Source of the DNA: Arthrobacter sp. S41
Lineage (GTDB): Bacteria; Actinomycetota; Actinomycetes; Actinomycetales; Micrococcaceae
Assembly: GCF_004320535.1 (NCBI RefSeq)
Contig: NZ_SIHY01000001.1
Coordinates: 2,108,001 to 2,172,000, forward strand
Reading direction: 5' to 3'
Length of the DNA stretch: 64,000 nucleotides
Under the pieces are notes generated by a model. It made no database searches, had not been told where the DNA came from, and worked only from the letters and a program-made list of their open reading frames with translations. The first letter of the stretch is position 1, and each line of letters starts with the position of its first letter. Below, piece by piece: positions 44,110 through 52,773 of this stretch. The translations under genes and the position numbers were made by a program.

Positions 44110-45303
44110 TTAGAAAGGTGCAGCCGTACGCACGAGCTGCACTCCGAGGTCAACGGCTCCCCTCATCACGACTTCATTTCCCAGAGTAGAAGCAGTCAGT
44201 TGGACACAAGTCAGCGCCGGTTCCTGAGCTAGCTCGCGCTGGGCAATGGAAACTACTGGCCCCACGATTTCTGCCATCGCACCGGAAAGCACCACACGCT
44301 CCAACCCGACAAAGCCGGAAATAACAGCGCTGATCCGAGCCAATCGGGCACCGAGGGATTCCAGGATTTCCTGTGCCAGCTGGTCTTCGTTCGCGGCTGC
44401 CTGAAATACGTCTTCTGCACGCAAGGACTCTGCGTCCAAAGACGCCAAGCTACTACTGACGCCGGCGGCCAACGCTGATTTTGCTTGCTCCCTAGCCAAA
44501 TATCCCAAACCGTGAGCATCACCGACCCCGGCAACTTGCGAAAGGAACCGCATTTCACCGGCCAACCCCTTAACTCCACGGAGCAGGTGGTTGTCGACCA
44601 CAACCCCAGCACCGATGCGCTCACCAATCATCAATGAGGCAAAAGAACCTTCAGTGCCATGTGCCAGTTCGGCAATCGCCGCTAGGTTCGCGTCGTTCTC
44701 AACCCTCAAGAGGTGCGTATATTTGCCGAGCGCGGATTTCCAATCAGGGTTCATATTTGCCCAAAAACCATTGTCGTCATCCGGCGACGTGCCGAAGGCA
44801 TCAACTGGCGCGGGGACCCCGATCACCATCGCGGCAAGCTTGTCTACGTTGAATTCAGCTAACACGCCTGCGAGTAGCTTCTCGGTAACGTCAGCTCGAT
44901 GCTGTCCCGAAGACAGTGGATCCACTTTTGCCTCAGCGCGAGTTTGCAGATTTCCTCGCACATCACTGAGAGTGAGGCTGATGCGGTGTTGGCCTGCATC
45001 GATTCCAGCAATCAGGCGATGAGTTCGGTTCAATTCATAACGTAGCGCCGGTCGGCCTTTGGAATAAGCTCCAACAGCCCGAGTGTCTTGGGCCTCGATA
45101 AGCCAACCAGATTCAACCAGGTCTTTTGCTTGGTTGAGCACTGTCGCACGAGTTAAACCGGTGAGCGAGATGAGCTCACTGGCGGTCACTGCTTCACAGT
45201 CCCAAGCAGCATCCAGAACGCGTTGGGTGTTGCGACGACGCATCGCAGTAACGCCTTCTAGGGACTCGGCGCTCGGTGCATCAATATTTCTCGGTGAACT
45301 CAC
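44110..45303 (-). CDS. ROK-family transcriptional repressor
   Basis: The product is about 397 residues: an N-terminal winged helix-turn-helix (MRRRNTQRVLDAAWDCEAVTASELISLTGLTRATVLNQAKDLVESGWL) and a ROK sugar-kinase-like domain with IAGIDAGQHRISLTLSD and LMIGERIGAGVVVD. The zinc-site cysteines of active ROK kinases are not evident, as in several regulators. GTG 45303 sits about 7 nt after a -10-like TATACT (minus strand, 45315-45310), so a leaderless start is likely. It is divergent from the alpha-glucoside operon and presumably represses it until a sugar binds. Confidence 0.88.
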   Translation of the reverse strand: MSSPRNIDAPSAESLEGVTAMRRRNTQRVLDAAWDCEAVTASELISLTGLTRATVLNQAKDLVESGWLIEAQDTRAVGAYSKGRPALRYELNRTHRLIAGIDAGQHRISLTLSDVRGNLQTRAEAKVDPLSSGQHRADVTEKLLAGVLAEFNVDKLAAMVIGVPAPVDAFGTSPDDDNGFWANMNPDWKSALGKYTHLLRVENDANLAAIAELAHGTEGSFASLMIGERIGAGVVVDNHLLRGVKGLAGEMRFLSQVAGVGDAHGLGYLAREQAKSALAAGVSSSLASLDAESLRAEDVFQAAANEDQLAQEILESLGARLARISAVISGFVGLERVVLSGAMAEIVGPVVSIAQRELAQEPALTCVQLTASTLGNEVVMRGAVDLGVQLVRTAAPF

Positions 45304-45321
45304 ATTCAAAGTATAGACGTG

Positions 45322-45359
45322 ACTTTATTTAGATGCTAAATTTACTGAGAAAATAAAGT
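45322..45359. promoter_or_regulatory. Operator region for the ROK repressor
   Basis: ACTTTATTT (45322-45330) and AAATAAAGT (45351-45359) are perfect inverted 9-bp arms, and TTTAG-ATG-CTAAA (45328-45340) is a second dyad inside. The AT-rich TTATTT/AAATAA pattern resembles NagC/Mlc sites bound by ROK regulators. It lies between the divergent promoters. Confidence 0.65.
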
Positions 45360-45389
45360 GACCCACTTCACTTCCCACTGGAGAAACCT

Positions 45390-46664
45390 ATGAATCTTGG
45401 ATCAAGTGCCTTGTCACGGCCGTTGCGACGACGGTCGTTCATTGCATCGGTAATGGCAACCGGAGCCATGGCCCTGGCCGGTTGCAGCCCCAGCGACCCC
45501 CGAGCCACAATTCGGTTCAACCAGTCCAAGCCGGAAGTGATCCCCTACTTTCGTGATCTGTTGGGGCAGTTCAATGCTTCCCAGAAAACTACTACCGCAA
45601 CCCACGAGGTAACTGCAGGACTCTCTGCAGCATTCGCTCGCAACGATCCACCGGATTTGGGTTGCCTCAACTACAACTTTGAGATGGCAAGATTCCAAGA
45701 AAGTGGAGCCCTCTCAGATCTCTCTGATTTGCCCCAGCAAAAGACGAATGCGCCATTCATCAAAGAGCTCCTGGCGCTCTATCCCGACTATCCCGGACGG
45801 ACATCGGTCTTGCCCTACTCAATGATGGGCGCCGCCGTTCTATACAACAAAGACATTTTTGAGAAACATGATCTCGCCATCCCAACTCGCTATTCAGAAC
45901 TATTAGAACTCTGCGGTGAGCTGACCGACCTAGGCGTTACGCCCATCTACTCCACGTTCAAAGACGCTTGGACCGCTTCTCAGGGATTAGCCGACTATTC
46001 CTTGGGCGGGGCTGTCGACATTAACCAGCACTTTGCTGCACTACGAGAAATCGGTTCGGATTTCACCCCTAATGCTGCCGTCACCTTTTCGAAGTCATTC
46101 ACCGAGCCGCTACTGAAGATGCAAGAACTGGCCAAGTTCTCCAACAAAGACGCAGCCAATCGTGGCTACGGAGATGGCAACCTTGCATTTGCCAATGGCA
46201 AAGCAGCCATGTACCTGCAGGGGCCTTGGGCTCTGCCTGAAATCGCCAAAACCAATCCTGATGCCAATATCGGCGCCTTCCCTCTACCGATGACAGAAGA
46301 CCCCAACGACCTAAAAGTCAGGGTCAATCTCGACCTAGCGCTGTGGATCCCGGAACAGTCCGACCACAAAGCCGAAGCACGTGAACTCCTCGCGTTCCTC
46401 TGCCAACCCAAAATCCAAGATGCCTATAACGAATCAGCTCTCGGTTTTGGCGTACGTACCGATTCACCGCCGACCAAAGACCCTCGCCTGAAGCAGATGC
46501 AGCCGTACATCGATTCCGGCCGTCTCTATCAAGGAGTATCAACGGCGATTCCGCGAACTATTCCCTTCGAAAACTACATGCAGGGCCTGGTGACCGGCGG
46601 CAGCGTAGAGCAGACCCTTGCAACCCTCGACGCGGACTGGGCCCGACTGGCCCAACGCAGTTAG
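45390..46664 (+). CDS. Sugar ABC importer, substrate-binding lipoprotein (family 1)
   Basis: The 424-residue protein has an RRRSFIASVMATGAMALAGC leader: a twin-arginine-like motif and a lipobox ALAGC. The mature part is a MalE-type binding protein: PDLGCLNYNFEMARFQESGALSDLSDL, SVLPYSMMGAAVLYNKDIFEKH and FANGKAAMYLQGPWALPEI. GGAG is 8 nt upstream of the ATG. It is the first gene of the alpha-glucoside operon. Confidence 0.92.
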   Translation: MNLGSSALSRPLRRRSFIASVMATGAMALAGCSPSDPRATIRFNQSKPEVIPYFRDLLGQFNASQKTTTATHEVTAGLSAAFARNDPPDLGCLNYNFEMARFQESGALSDLSDLPQQKTNAPFIKELLALYPDYPGRTSVLPYSMMGAAVLYNKDIFEKHDLAIPTRYSELLELCGELTDLGVTPIYSTFKDAWTASQGLADYSLGGAVDINQHFAALREIGSDFTPNAAVTFSKSFTEPLLKMQELAKFSNKDAANRGYGDGNLAFANGKAAMYLQGPWALPEIAKTNPDANIGAFPLPMTEDPNDLKVRVNLDLALWIPEQSDHKAEARELLAFLCQPKIQDAYNESALGFGVRTDSPPTKDPRLKQMQPYIDSGRLYQGVSTAIPRTIPFENYMQGLVTGGSVEQTLATLDADWARLAQRS

Positions 46665-46682
46665 CCAGCTCAGGAGAACACC

Positions 46683-47609
46683 ATGGCACTAACTACCCCC
46701 ACTAAACCCAGCAACGACGCTAAGGTTGTGGCTCCCACCCGACCGGTGAAACGGCGTCAATTCGAAGCCACCTACTTAGGCTTCCTCGTTCCAGCATTGA
46801 TCTGCTTCACCATCGCCATCACCCTGCCAGCAGCGATGGGCATTTACTTCAGCTTCACCGACTCGGTGGGATTTGGCGACTACAACCTCGTCGGACTGGC
46901 AAATTACGCCGCCTTGTTCACTGATCCAGCCATTATCGGCTCCTACAGCTTCACAATCGGGTTCGCTCTCGTCACCGTCATACTCACCAATGCGTTGGCC
47001 TTCTTCCTGGCAGTCGGGCTCACCGCACAAATTCGTGCCCGAGTCGCTCTGCGGACAATCTTTGTCATGCCCATGGTCATTTCCGGCATCGTCATTGCCT
47101 ATGTTTTCAACTTCTTGTTTTCCAATACCTTGCCCGCCGTAGGTGAATACCTTGGCATTGGCTTCCTTAAGGAGTCGTTGCTGTCTAACCCGGACCTCGC
47201 CTGGCTATCCATCGTCATCGTTACTGCCTGGCAGGCCGTGCCATCGGCGATGCTCATCTACATAGCAGGTCTAATGGCTATCCCCTATGACTTGTACGAA
47301 GCCTCGTCTTTGGATGGTGCCAGTTCTTTCGGACAGCTCAAGAATGTCACCCTTCCACTGATGACCGGATACATCGGTATCAACATCATTATCGGATTCA
47401 AGAATTTCTTGGGAGCCTACGACATTATTGTCGGCCTGACCAACGGTGGTCCCGGAGTGAAAACTAGGTCGATTGCCATGACAATTTTCACCGGTTTTGA
47501 ACGTGGAGACTACGCCTACCAGATGGCCAATGCGACCGTCTTCTTCATCATTTCGCTGATTATCGCGCTGTTCCAACTGCGCCTGACCAACAAGGGACAA
47601 GCAAAATGA
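46683..47609 (+). CDS. Sugar ABC importer, permease 1 (MalF-like)
   Basis: The 308-residue permease has six helices and the EAA loop YEASSLDGASSFGQLKNVTLPLM for contact with the ATPase. It also has a MalF-like NTLPAVGEYLGIG loop. AGGAG lies 7 nt upstream. Its stop overlaps the next permease start (ATGA). No ATPase is encoded here, which suggests use of a shared MsiK-type ATPase. Confidence 0.92.
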   Translation: MALTTPTKPSNDAKVVAPTRPVKRRQFEATYLGFLVPALICFTIAITLPAAMGIYFSFTDSVGFGDYNLVGLANYAALFTDPAIIGSYSFTIGFALVTVILTNALAFFLAVGLTAQIRARVALRTIFVMPMVISGIVIAYVFNFLFSNTLPAVGEYLGIGFLKESLLSNPDLAWLSIVIVTAWQAVPSAMLIYIAGLMAIPYDLYEASSLDGASSFGQLKNVTLPLMTGYIGINIIIGFKNFLGAYDIIVGLTNGGPGVKTRSIAMTIFTGFERGDYAYQMANATVFFIISLIIALFQLRLTNKGQAK

Positions 47610-48481
47610 GCCTCACCTTGCAGCAACGACTCAACAAACGCTCGCGCACACGTATCGGACGAGAACGCATCAATTGGTGGGCCACCAGCATCTTGGGCAT
47701 CTGTGCACTGGCCGTCGTGGTTCCACTGTTCGTCACCATCTCAATGGCGTTCAAATCCGCCAAGCAAGCCGTTGACGGGAAAGCATTCTCGCTGCCAAAG
47801 CCTTTCTCAGTTGAAGGGTTCACCGCAGCGTGGGACTTAGTAAACTTCCCGCGGGCCTTCACTATCTCGCTGGTGATTACCCTCGTAGCAGTGCTTGGTG
47901 CAGTACTTGTGGCGTCCATGGCCTCGTATGCAATCCACCGGAACTGGAATAGGCGCTTCTATCGCTTCAGCTTCTACTACCTATTGGGAGCAATGTTTCT
48001 GCCGTTCCCGGTCTTGGCCCTATCGCAGGTCAAGCTCACCGGCATCTTCGGTCTAGATAACCCGGCAGGTGTTGCGATTCTGCATGTCATGTTCGGGCTG
48101 TCCTTCAACGTCTTGCTATTTACGTCTTTCTTGCGTGGACTTCCGGGCGAGCTGGAAGAAAGTGCACGCATCGATGGAGCCAGCAACTGGACTACTTACT
48201 GGAGGATCATCTTCCCTCTCCTGGCGCCAATGAGCGCCACGGTGGCTATCTTTGCGTTTCTCAGTTCGTGGAACGACTTCATGATGCCTTCGCTGATCAT
48301 CTCCCAACAGGCAGATCAGACCCTTCCCGTGGTTCAACAACTTTTCCAAACGCAGTTCTCGAACAACTACCACGTGTCCTTTGCCTCGTACCTGATGGCC
48401 ATGGCCCCCAGCGTGGTGGCCTATCTCTTCACCCAACGTTGGGTGATGTCGGGATTGACCCAAGGCGCCGTCAAATCCTAA
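47606..48481 (+). CDS. Sugar ABC importer, permease 2 (MalG-like)
   Basis: The 291-residue permease has six helices and the EAA loop EESARIDGASNWTTYWRIIFPLLAP. SSWNDFMMPSLIIS near the C-terminal helices is typical of MalG-type permeases. It is coupled to permease 1 and followed by the glucosidase gene after 61 nt. Confidence 0.92.
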   Translation: MSLTLQQRLNKRSRTRIGRERINWWATSILGICALAVVVPLFVTISMAFKSAKQAVDGKAFSLPKPFSVEGFTAAWDLVNFPRAFTISLVITLVAVLGAVLVASMASYAIHRNWNRRFYRFSFYYLLGAMFLPFPVLALSQVKLTGIFGLDNPAGVAILHVMFGLSFNVLLFTSFLRGLPGELEESARIDGASNWTTYWRIIFPLLAPMSATVAIFAFLSSWNDFMMPSLIISQQADQTLPVVQQLFQTQFSNNYHVSFASYLMAMAPSVVAYLFTQRWVMSGLTQGAVKS

Positions 48482-48542
48482 ACAGCACTAACCGCTACAC
48501 CCAGCCATTCCTAGGCTGCAAACACCATTGAAAGGAAGCATC

Positions 48543-50204
48543 ATGACACTGCAAGACACCACCCCCAACACCAGCATTTCCAAGGACGCTACTTGGTGGC
48601 GCCAAGCTGCCGTGTATCAGATCTATCCGCGCAGTTTCGCGGATTCCAACGCCGACGGACTAGGTGACCTGAAAGGAATCACTTCGCGGGTCAACTATCT
48701 CAAGACCCTGGGCATCGATGCCGTATGGCTTTCGCCGTTCTACCCATCGGCTCTCGCCGATGGCGGGTACGACGTGGACGACTACCGCAACGTGGACCCA
48801 CGACTAGGCACCTTGGAAGACTTTGACCAGATGACGCAACAGCTTCATCATGCAGGCATTAAGGTCATCGTTGATATCGTGCCCAACCATTCATCGAATC
48901 TCCACGAATGGTTCCAAGCAGCTCTTGCTTCACCCAAGGGCTCAGCCGAGCGCGATCGTTATATCTTCCGTGATGGAGCAGGACCGAATGGCGAATTGCC
49001 TCCAGCCGATTGGGAATCCATCTTCGGTGGCCCAGCTTGGGAGCCAGTTGGAGATGGCCAGTGGTATCTACACCTCTTTGCCAAGGAACAACCCGACTTC
49101 AACTGGGCCAACAACGAGGTTCGAGAGGACTTCCTCAAGACCCTGCGTTTCTGGTCCGATCGTGGCGTGGACGGTTTCCGCGTTGATGTGGCCCACGCAC
49201 TGACCAAAGACGTAGCGTTGTCAGATCTGCCCAGTAAAGCGGAGCTTGATGCCCACCCGTGGGACGGCACCCACCCCATCTGGGATCGCGATGAAGTCCA
49301 CGAAATCTATGCTCAATGGCGCCAGGTATTCAACGAGTACGACCCTCCCCGGATTGCCGTGGCAGAGGCCTGGACCAACTCCGATCGTCGTCCTGCCTAC
49401 GCACGTTCAACCGGGCTTGGCCAAGCTTTCAATTTCGATCTGTTGCAGGCAGACTTTGACGCAGCGGCCTTCAAGAAGATCATTTCTTTCAATCTCGACC
49501 AAGCGAATATCGCTGGCTCTTCGACCACGTGGGTGTACTCCAATCATGACGTCGTGCGCCATGCCACCCGCTATGGACTACCTCTTGCCGGTGATCCAGA
49601 CTCGGCGAAGAAGTGGTTGCTACACGGGGCCGATCCTTCGGTAATGGATGCGGAGCTAGGACTTCGCCGCGCGCGTGCTGCAACACTGCTGGAGTTGGCT
49701 CTTCCCGGTTGCGCGTACTTGTATCAGGGTGAAGAACTGGGTTTGCCAGAGGTCACCGAGATCTCTGACGAACAGCGTCAGGACCCTGCCTTCTTTAAGA
49801 ACAAGGGCGTAGAGGTAGGACGAGACGGTTGCCGCGTGCCAATCCCTTGGGAAGCCGAGGGCCCATCCTTCGGGTTTGGCGAAGTTCAGCCCCATCTGCC
49901 GCAGCCGGAGTCCTTCGGCTCACTAAGCGTCGCGGCACAGAATGGCAATCAGGGATCGACTCTGGAGCTCTACCGCGAGGCGCTGCGCCTACGTAGGGAA
50001 CTACAAAGCGATGAGTCCCTCCAGTGGCTAGATGCAAGCGAAGGTGTGCTCAGTTTTGTCCGACCAAATGGCTGGATCAGCGTCACGAACTTCAGCGCTC
50101 AGCCGCAGACGCTTCCCGAAGGCACCCTTCTGCTTTCCAGTGCACCATTAGATGAAGCTGGCCGGTTGCCGGCAGCAACAACAGCTTGGTTACGTGCCAA
50201 ATAG
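48543..50204 (+). CDS. Alpha-glucosidase / oligo-1,6-glucosidase (GH13)
   Basis: The 553-residue GH13 enzyme cleaves alpha-glucosidic bonds in imported oligosaccharides. Conserved regions are present in order: DIVPNHSS (region I), DGFRVDVAHAL with the nucleophile Asp (region II), VAEAW with the acid/base Glu (region III) and SNHDVVR with the transition-state Asp (region IV). It lacks a signal peptide and is therefore cytoplasmic. ATG 48543 is chosen over TTG 48528 because AAAGGA lies 6 nt before it. The operon imports an alpha-glucoside (maltose-, isomaltose- or trehalulose-like) for intracellular hydrolysis. Confidence 0.93.
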   Translation: MTLQDTTPNTSISKDATWWRQAAVYQIYPRSFADSNADGLGDLKGITSRVNYLKTLGIDAVWLSPFYPSALADGGYDVDDYRNVDPRLGTLEDFDQMTQQLHHAGIKVIVDIVPNHSSNLHEWFQAALASPKGSAERDRYIFRDGAGPNGELPPADWESIFGGPAWEPVGDGQWYLHLFAKEQPDFNWANNEVREDFLKTLRFWSDRGVDGFRVDVAHALTKDVALSDLPSKAELDAHPWDGTHPIWDRDEVHEIYAQWRQVFNEYDPPRIAVAEAWTNSDRRPAYARSTGLGQAFNFDLLQADFDAAAFKKIISFNLDQANIAGSSTTWVYSNHDVVRHATRYGLPLAGDPDSAKKWLLHGADPSVMDAELGLRRARAATLLELALPGCAYLYQGEELGLPEVTEISDEQRQDPAFFKNKGVEVGRDGCRVPIPWEAEGPSFGFGEVQPHLPQPESFGSLSVAAQNGNQGSTLELYREALRLRRELQSDESLQWLDASEGVLSFVRPNGWISVTNFSAQPQTLPEGTLLLSSAPLDEAGRLPAATTAWLRAK

Positions 50205-50219
50205 TACCCGTTAAAAAAG

Positions 50220-50259
50220 CAGTTCGGCACCGCAGAAATGTCTCTGCGGTGCCGAACTG
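50220..50259. terminator. Bidirectional terminator after the alpha-glucosidase gene
   Basis: CAGTTCGGCACCGCAGA pairs perfectly with TCTGCGGTGCCGAACTG around AATGTC. AAAAAA on the left and TTTG on the right serve the two convergent genes. Confidence 0.92.
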
Positions 50260-50274
50260 TTTGTATGAGAACCC

Positions 50275-50712
50275 TTAGGCTACAACAACGTCCTTAGCAG
50301 GAATGTGCAGCTTCTTGTTGCCGTAGTGAACAGCGAAGAACCAGGCAGCACCGGTCACGATGTGAATAACGGTCAAGGTCACGGCGGTTGCTACATCCGC
50401 AGCGGTCATGATCGCGGAAATGCTCGATACAACTGCAATGACCAAGCCGACCCACTGGGCAACCTTGATGATGCCCTTCTTAGCACGACCGATCAAGAAC
50501 ACGATGAATCCAAAGGCCAGCAGTGGGATCCAGGTTGCCTGCAGGATGTTATCAAAACCGATAACCTTCTCAGGGTTAGAGCCAACCTTCATCGAAGCGC
50601 CCGAAGCGATACCGATGAAGAAGATGATGACATTGAGGTAGCCTGCGCCCAGTGCGGCGATGACGACCTGAATGAAGTTAAAAGGGCTATTTGGTTGTCC
50701 CTGAGCAGTCAT
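50275..50712 (-). CDS. DUF6069-like four-helix membrane protein
   Basis: The 145-residue protein has four hydrophobic helices, at about residues 15-40, 60-80, 85-107 and 110-130, with short loops. It shows the pattern ATWIPLLAFGFIVFLIGR, KVAQWVGLVIAVVSSISAI and TVIHIVTGAAWFFAVHYGNKKL. ATG 50712 has GAGGA 6 nt upstream and is preferred to 50724. No functional motif is recognised. Confidence 0.7.
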   Translation of the reverse strand: MTAQGQPNSPFNFIQVVIAALGAGYLNVIIFFIGIASGASMKVGSNPEKVIGFDNILQATWIPLLAFGFIVFLIGRAKKGIIKVAQWVGLVIAVVSSISAIMTAADVATAVTLTVIHIVTGAAWFFAVHYGNKKLHIPAKDVVVA

Positions 50713-51117
50713 GGTGTTCCTCAAAATCGTTGAAAGTCCTCAACAAGTCTAATTTCGCACCCCCGTGCCTTGGCTCTCATTGGTGCGTGAGATCCACGAC
50801 AGTTAGGGAAGCTATCTTTCTGAGCGAGCACCCGATGCGCCCAAGCCCTGCTCTCAGTGACAACTCCCAGTACATCTTGGTCAAACCGGCGTAAACTGAA
50901 ATTGGAGTTTACTTCCACTTTTTTCCTCGTTAGAGGTTTCCTCCTTCCGGCATCAAGCTCTTGTGCTGTCCTTCAATTTCTGGGACGGCGTTCAGATTAA
51001 CGCAGCAGTGTTGAACCGGATATCACTCTTTAGCCACCGTGACGTGGCATCCACATCAATTCACAAAGCCTGCGATACTCGCAGCAATAAGGGCTACGCA
51101 GTAACGGAGAATCCGTC
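50713..51117. other. Intergenic region with a small inverted repeat
   Basis: No gene is visible across about 400 nt. An inverted repeat GTAAACT/AGTTTAC (50891-50912) is followed by a T-rich tract (CTTTTTT). It could be an operator or a weak terminator for rightward RNA. The promoter of the zinc-ribbon gene should lie near 51060. Confidence 0.4.
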
Positions 51118-51438
51118 ATGGATAAGCCAATCAGCTGCCCACGGTGTTATCGAAACACGTTGGTAGAAACCGAAACCCGTCGATACATCGATGAGCAACG
51201 TCAATTAAAAAGCTGGGACAACGAAGGTGGCCACGACGCTGGCCAGCGTCATGATTCCCAGATGACAATGCGTGAAGTGGCTTGGACCTGCACCTCGTGC
51301 GGATGGAAAAAGGTCGCCTACAGCACTCAAGAACCAGTTCTTGGGCCAGAACGACGCATCGAAAAGTTCTCACAGAGCACGCAACGGCTCCAGACAACAG
51401 CAGCGCAAACCACCCACAGCTCGGGCAACCACTCCTAA
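51118..51438 (+). CDS. Small zinc-ribbon protein of unknown function
   Basis: The 106-residue protein has two CxxC pairs: CPRC at residues 7-10 and CTSC near 57-60 (MREVAWTCTSCGWKK). These form a zinc ribbon around a charged insert rich in Arg and Asp. The C-terminal 35 residues are low complexity and polar. GGAG lies 6 nt upstream of the ATG. Role unknown. Confidence 0.65.
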   Translation: MDKPISCPRCYRNTLVETETRRYIDEQRQLKSWDNEGGHDAGQRHDSQMTMREVAWTCTSCGWKKVAYSTQEPVLGPERRIEKFSQSTQRLQTTAAQTTHSSGNHS

Positions 51439-51467
51439 ATAGAGCCCGGCCGTGACGCACAAAATAC

Positions 51468-51504
51468 TGCAGGCCCGGCATCGGCAAAGAATGCTGGGCC
51501 TGCA
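51468..51504. terminator. Terminator between zinc-ribbon and monooxygenase genes
   Basis: TGCAGGCCC-g-GCAT pairs with ATGC-t-GGGCCTGCA around a 9-nt loop, followed by GATTTTT. Convergent genes share it. Confidence 0.88.
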
Positions 51505-51517
51505 AGATTTTTGACGG

Positions 51518-52747
51518 TTACTTCGAGGCGCCGATGGCCCACACACGTGGCAATTCAGTGCCGTTGACCGCAAGGTCACCGATCAGACGCGCCTTGAACA
51601 CCCACGGGTTGTGGTTACCTGCGGTGCGCGCATTGCGCCAGTGCCGATCCAGGTTCTTCGAAACGCTGGTGGCCGAAGCGGCCAACGCATCAAAGGCATG
51701 GGTGATGGCGTTGAGCACCAGCGGGGTGAGCACCACCTGAGCCTGGGCGCTGGCGACTTCGGCAGCATCATTGGCTGCTTCATCTTCTTCCACCGAAATC
51801 TGCCCCGACTGCAAAGCCAACGCAGTTTCATAGGCAGACTCAAGAGCCTGCGAAACACGTTCCACCGTTCCCGCCGCGGCAAATGCCACTGCCGAAACCT
51901 CGCCGATGACCTGCAACAATTGCGGATCCTCGGCTGCCACATTGGCTGCCGCATGGCTGAAGGTGCGCTTGCGCGCCTTTAACTCTGCTGCAAAATCGCG
52001 TTCCGCTGCCTTTGCCGAACCAGCCAGCACCGCCAGCAACACCTGCTGATAAAAAGCAGTCTGGTACTTAAAGCGGGTATCAAAGTCGATCAGATCTTCT
52101 TCGGCGACAATCGCATCGGTAAACGTCGACGTTCCGGTACCGGTGGTGCGCTGACCAAAACCATCCCAGTCATCGGCCAGTTCCACGCCAGGCTGGTGGC
52201 GGTTGACCGCGGCGATCACGCGCTTGCCGGTATCGGTGCGCTCTGCGTAGGTATCCAGCCAGTCGGCAAAGATGGAACCGGTGGAGTAGTACTTGGTGCC
52301 GTTGATCCGGAACCCGCCCTCGCCATCCGGGGTGACCTTGGTGATCACGTCGCCGACCTTCACCGTTCCGACCTCGGTCCAGGAGTTGCCCACCAGCTCA
52401 CCATCAACAAAACGAGCCAGCCACTTATCCCGGCCCGCACCAGGAGCAGAGATCAGCCGATCCTCCACAAACGCGAAGTGCGCCCGCAACGCTTGGGCGA
52501 TGTTGGAATCAGCGGCAGCCAAATCCACAAAGAGTTCGAAGAGCTCGGGTAGGGTGGCACCTGCTCCGCCATGCGATTCTGGAATACGAACCGCACCAAA
52601 ACCGGCGGCGGCAAGGTCGGCCACCTGCTGATAGGGCAGCTCACCGGTTCGGTCGCGTTCGGCGGCGCCGGCCGCAATCTGCTCAAAAATCGGGGCGAAA
52701 CGGGCTTTGAGTGTCGCGCGAGAATTGCCTGTAGCAAGTGCAGTCAT
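51518..52747 (-). CDS. DszC/SfnB-like flavin monooxygenase (acyl-CoA dehydrogenase fold), gene 2
   Basis: The 409-residue protein has the acyl-CoA dehydrogenase-like fold of sulfur-compound monooxygenases. It shows ADLAAAGFGAVRIPESHGGAGATLPELFELFVDLAAADSNIAQALRAHFAFVE, GTKYYSTGSIFADWLDTYAE and DDWDGFGQRTTGTGTSTF, with the C-terminal helix bundle ending ARTAGNHNPWVFKAR. DszC and SfnB use reduced FMN to oxidise sulfur in thiophenes or sulfones. It lies 26 nt after a paralogue in the same operon. A separate flavin reductase is not nearby. Confidence 0.85.
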   Translation of the reverse strand: MTALATGNSRATLKARFAPIFEQIAAGAAERDRTGELPYQQVADLAAAGFGAVRIPESHGGAGATLPELFELFVDLAAADSNIAQALRAHFAFVEDRLISAPGAGRDKWLARFVDGELVGNSWTEVGTVKVGDVITKVTPDGEGGFRINGTKYYSTGSIFADWLDTYAERTDTGKRVIAAVNRHQPGVELADDWDGFGQRTTGTGTSTFTDAIVAEEDLIDFDTRFKYQTAFYQQVLLAVLAGSAKAAERDFAAELKARKRTFSHAAANVAAEDPQLLQVIGEVSAVAFAAAGTVERVSQALESAYETALALQSGQISVEEDEAANDAAEVASAQAQVVLTPLVLNAITHAFDALAASATSVSKNLDRHWRNARTAGNHNPWVFKARLIGDLAVNGTELPRVWAIGASK

Positions 52748-52773
52748 CGTTGGATCCTATCCGTGATTGTGGT

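Noticed and set aside
50891-50912. Inverted repeat GTAAACT/AGTTTAC as a definite terminator
   Set aside because: The stem is short and AT-rich, and no gene ends upstream of it on the + strand.
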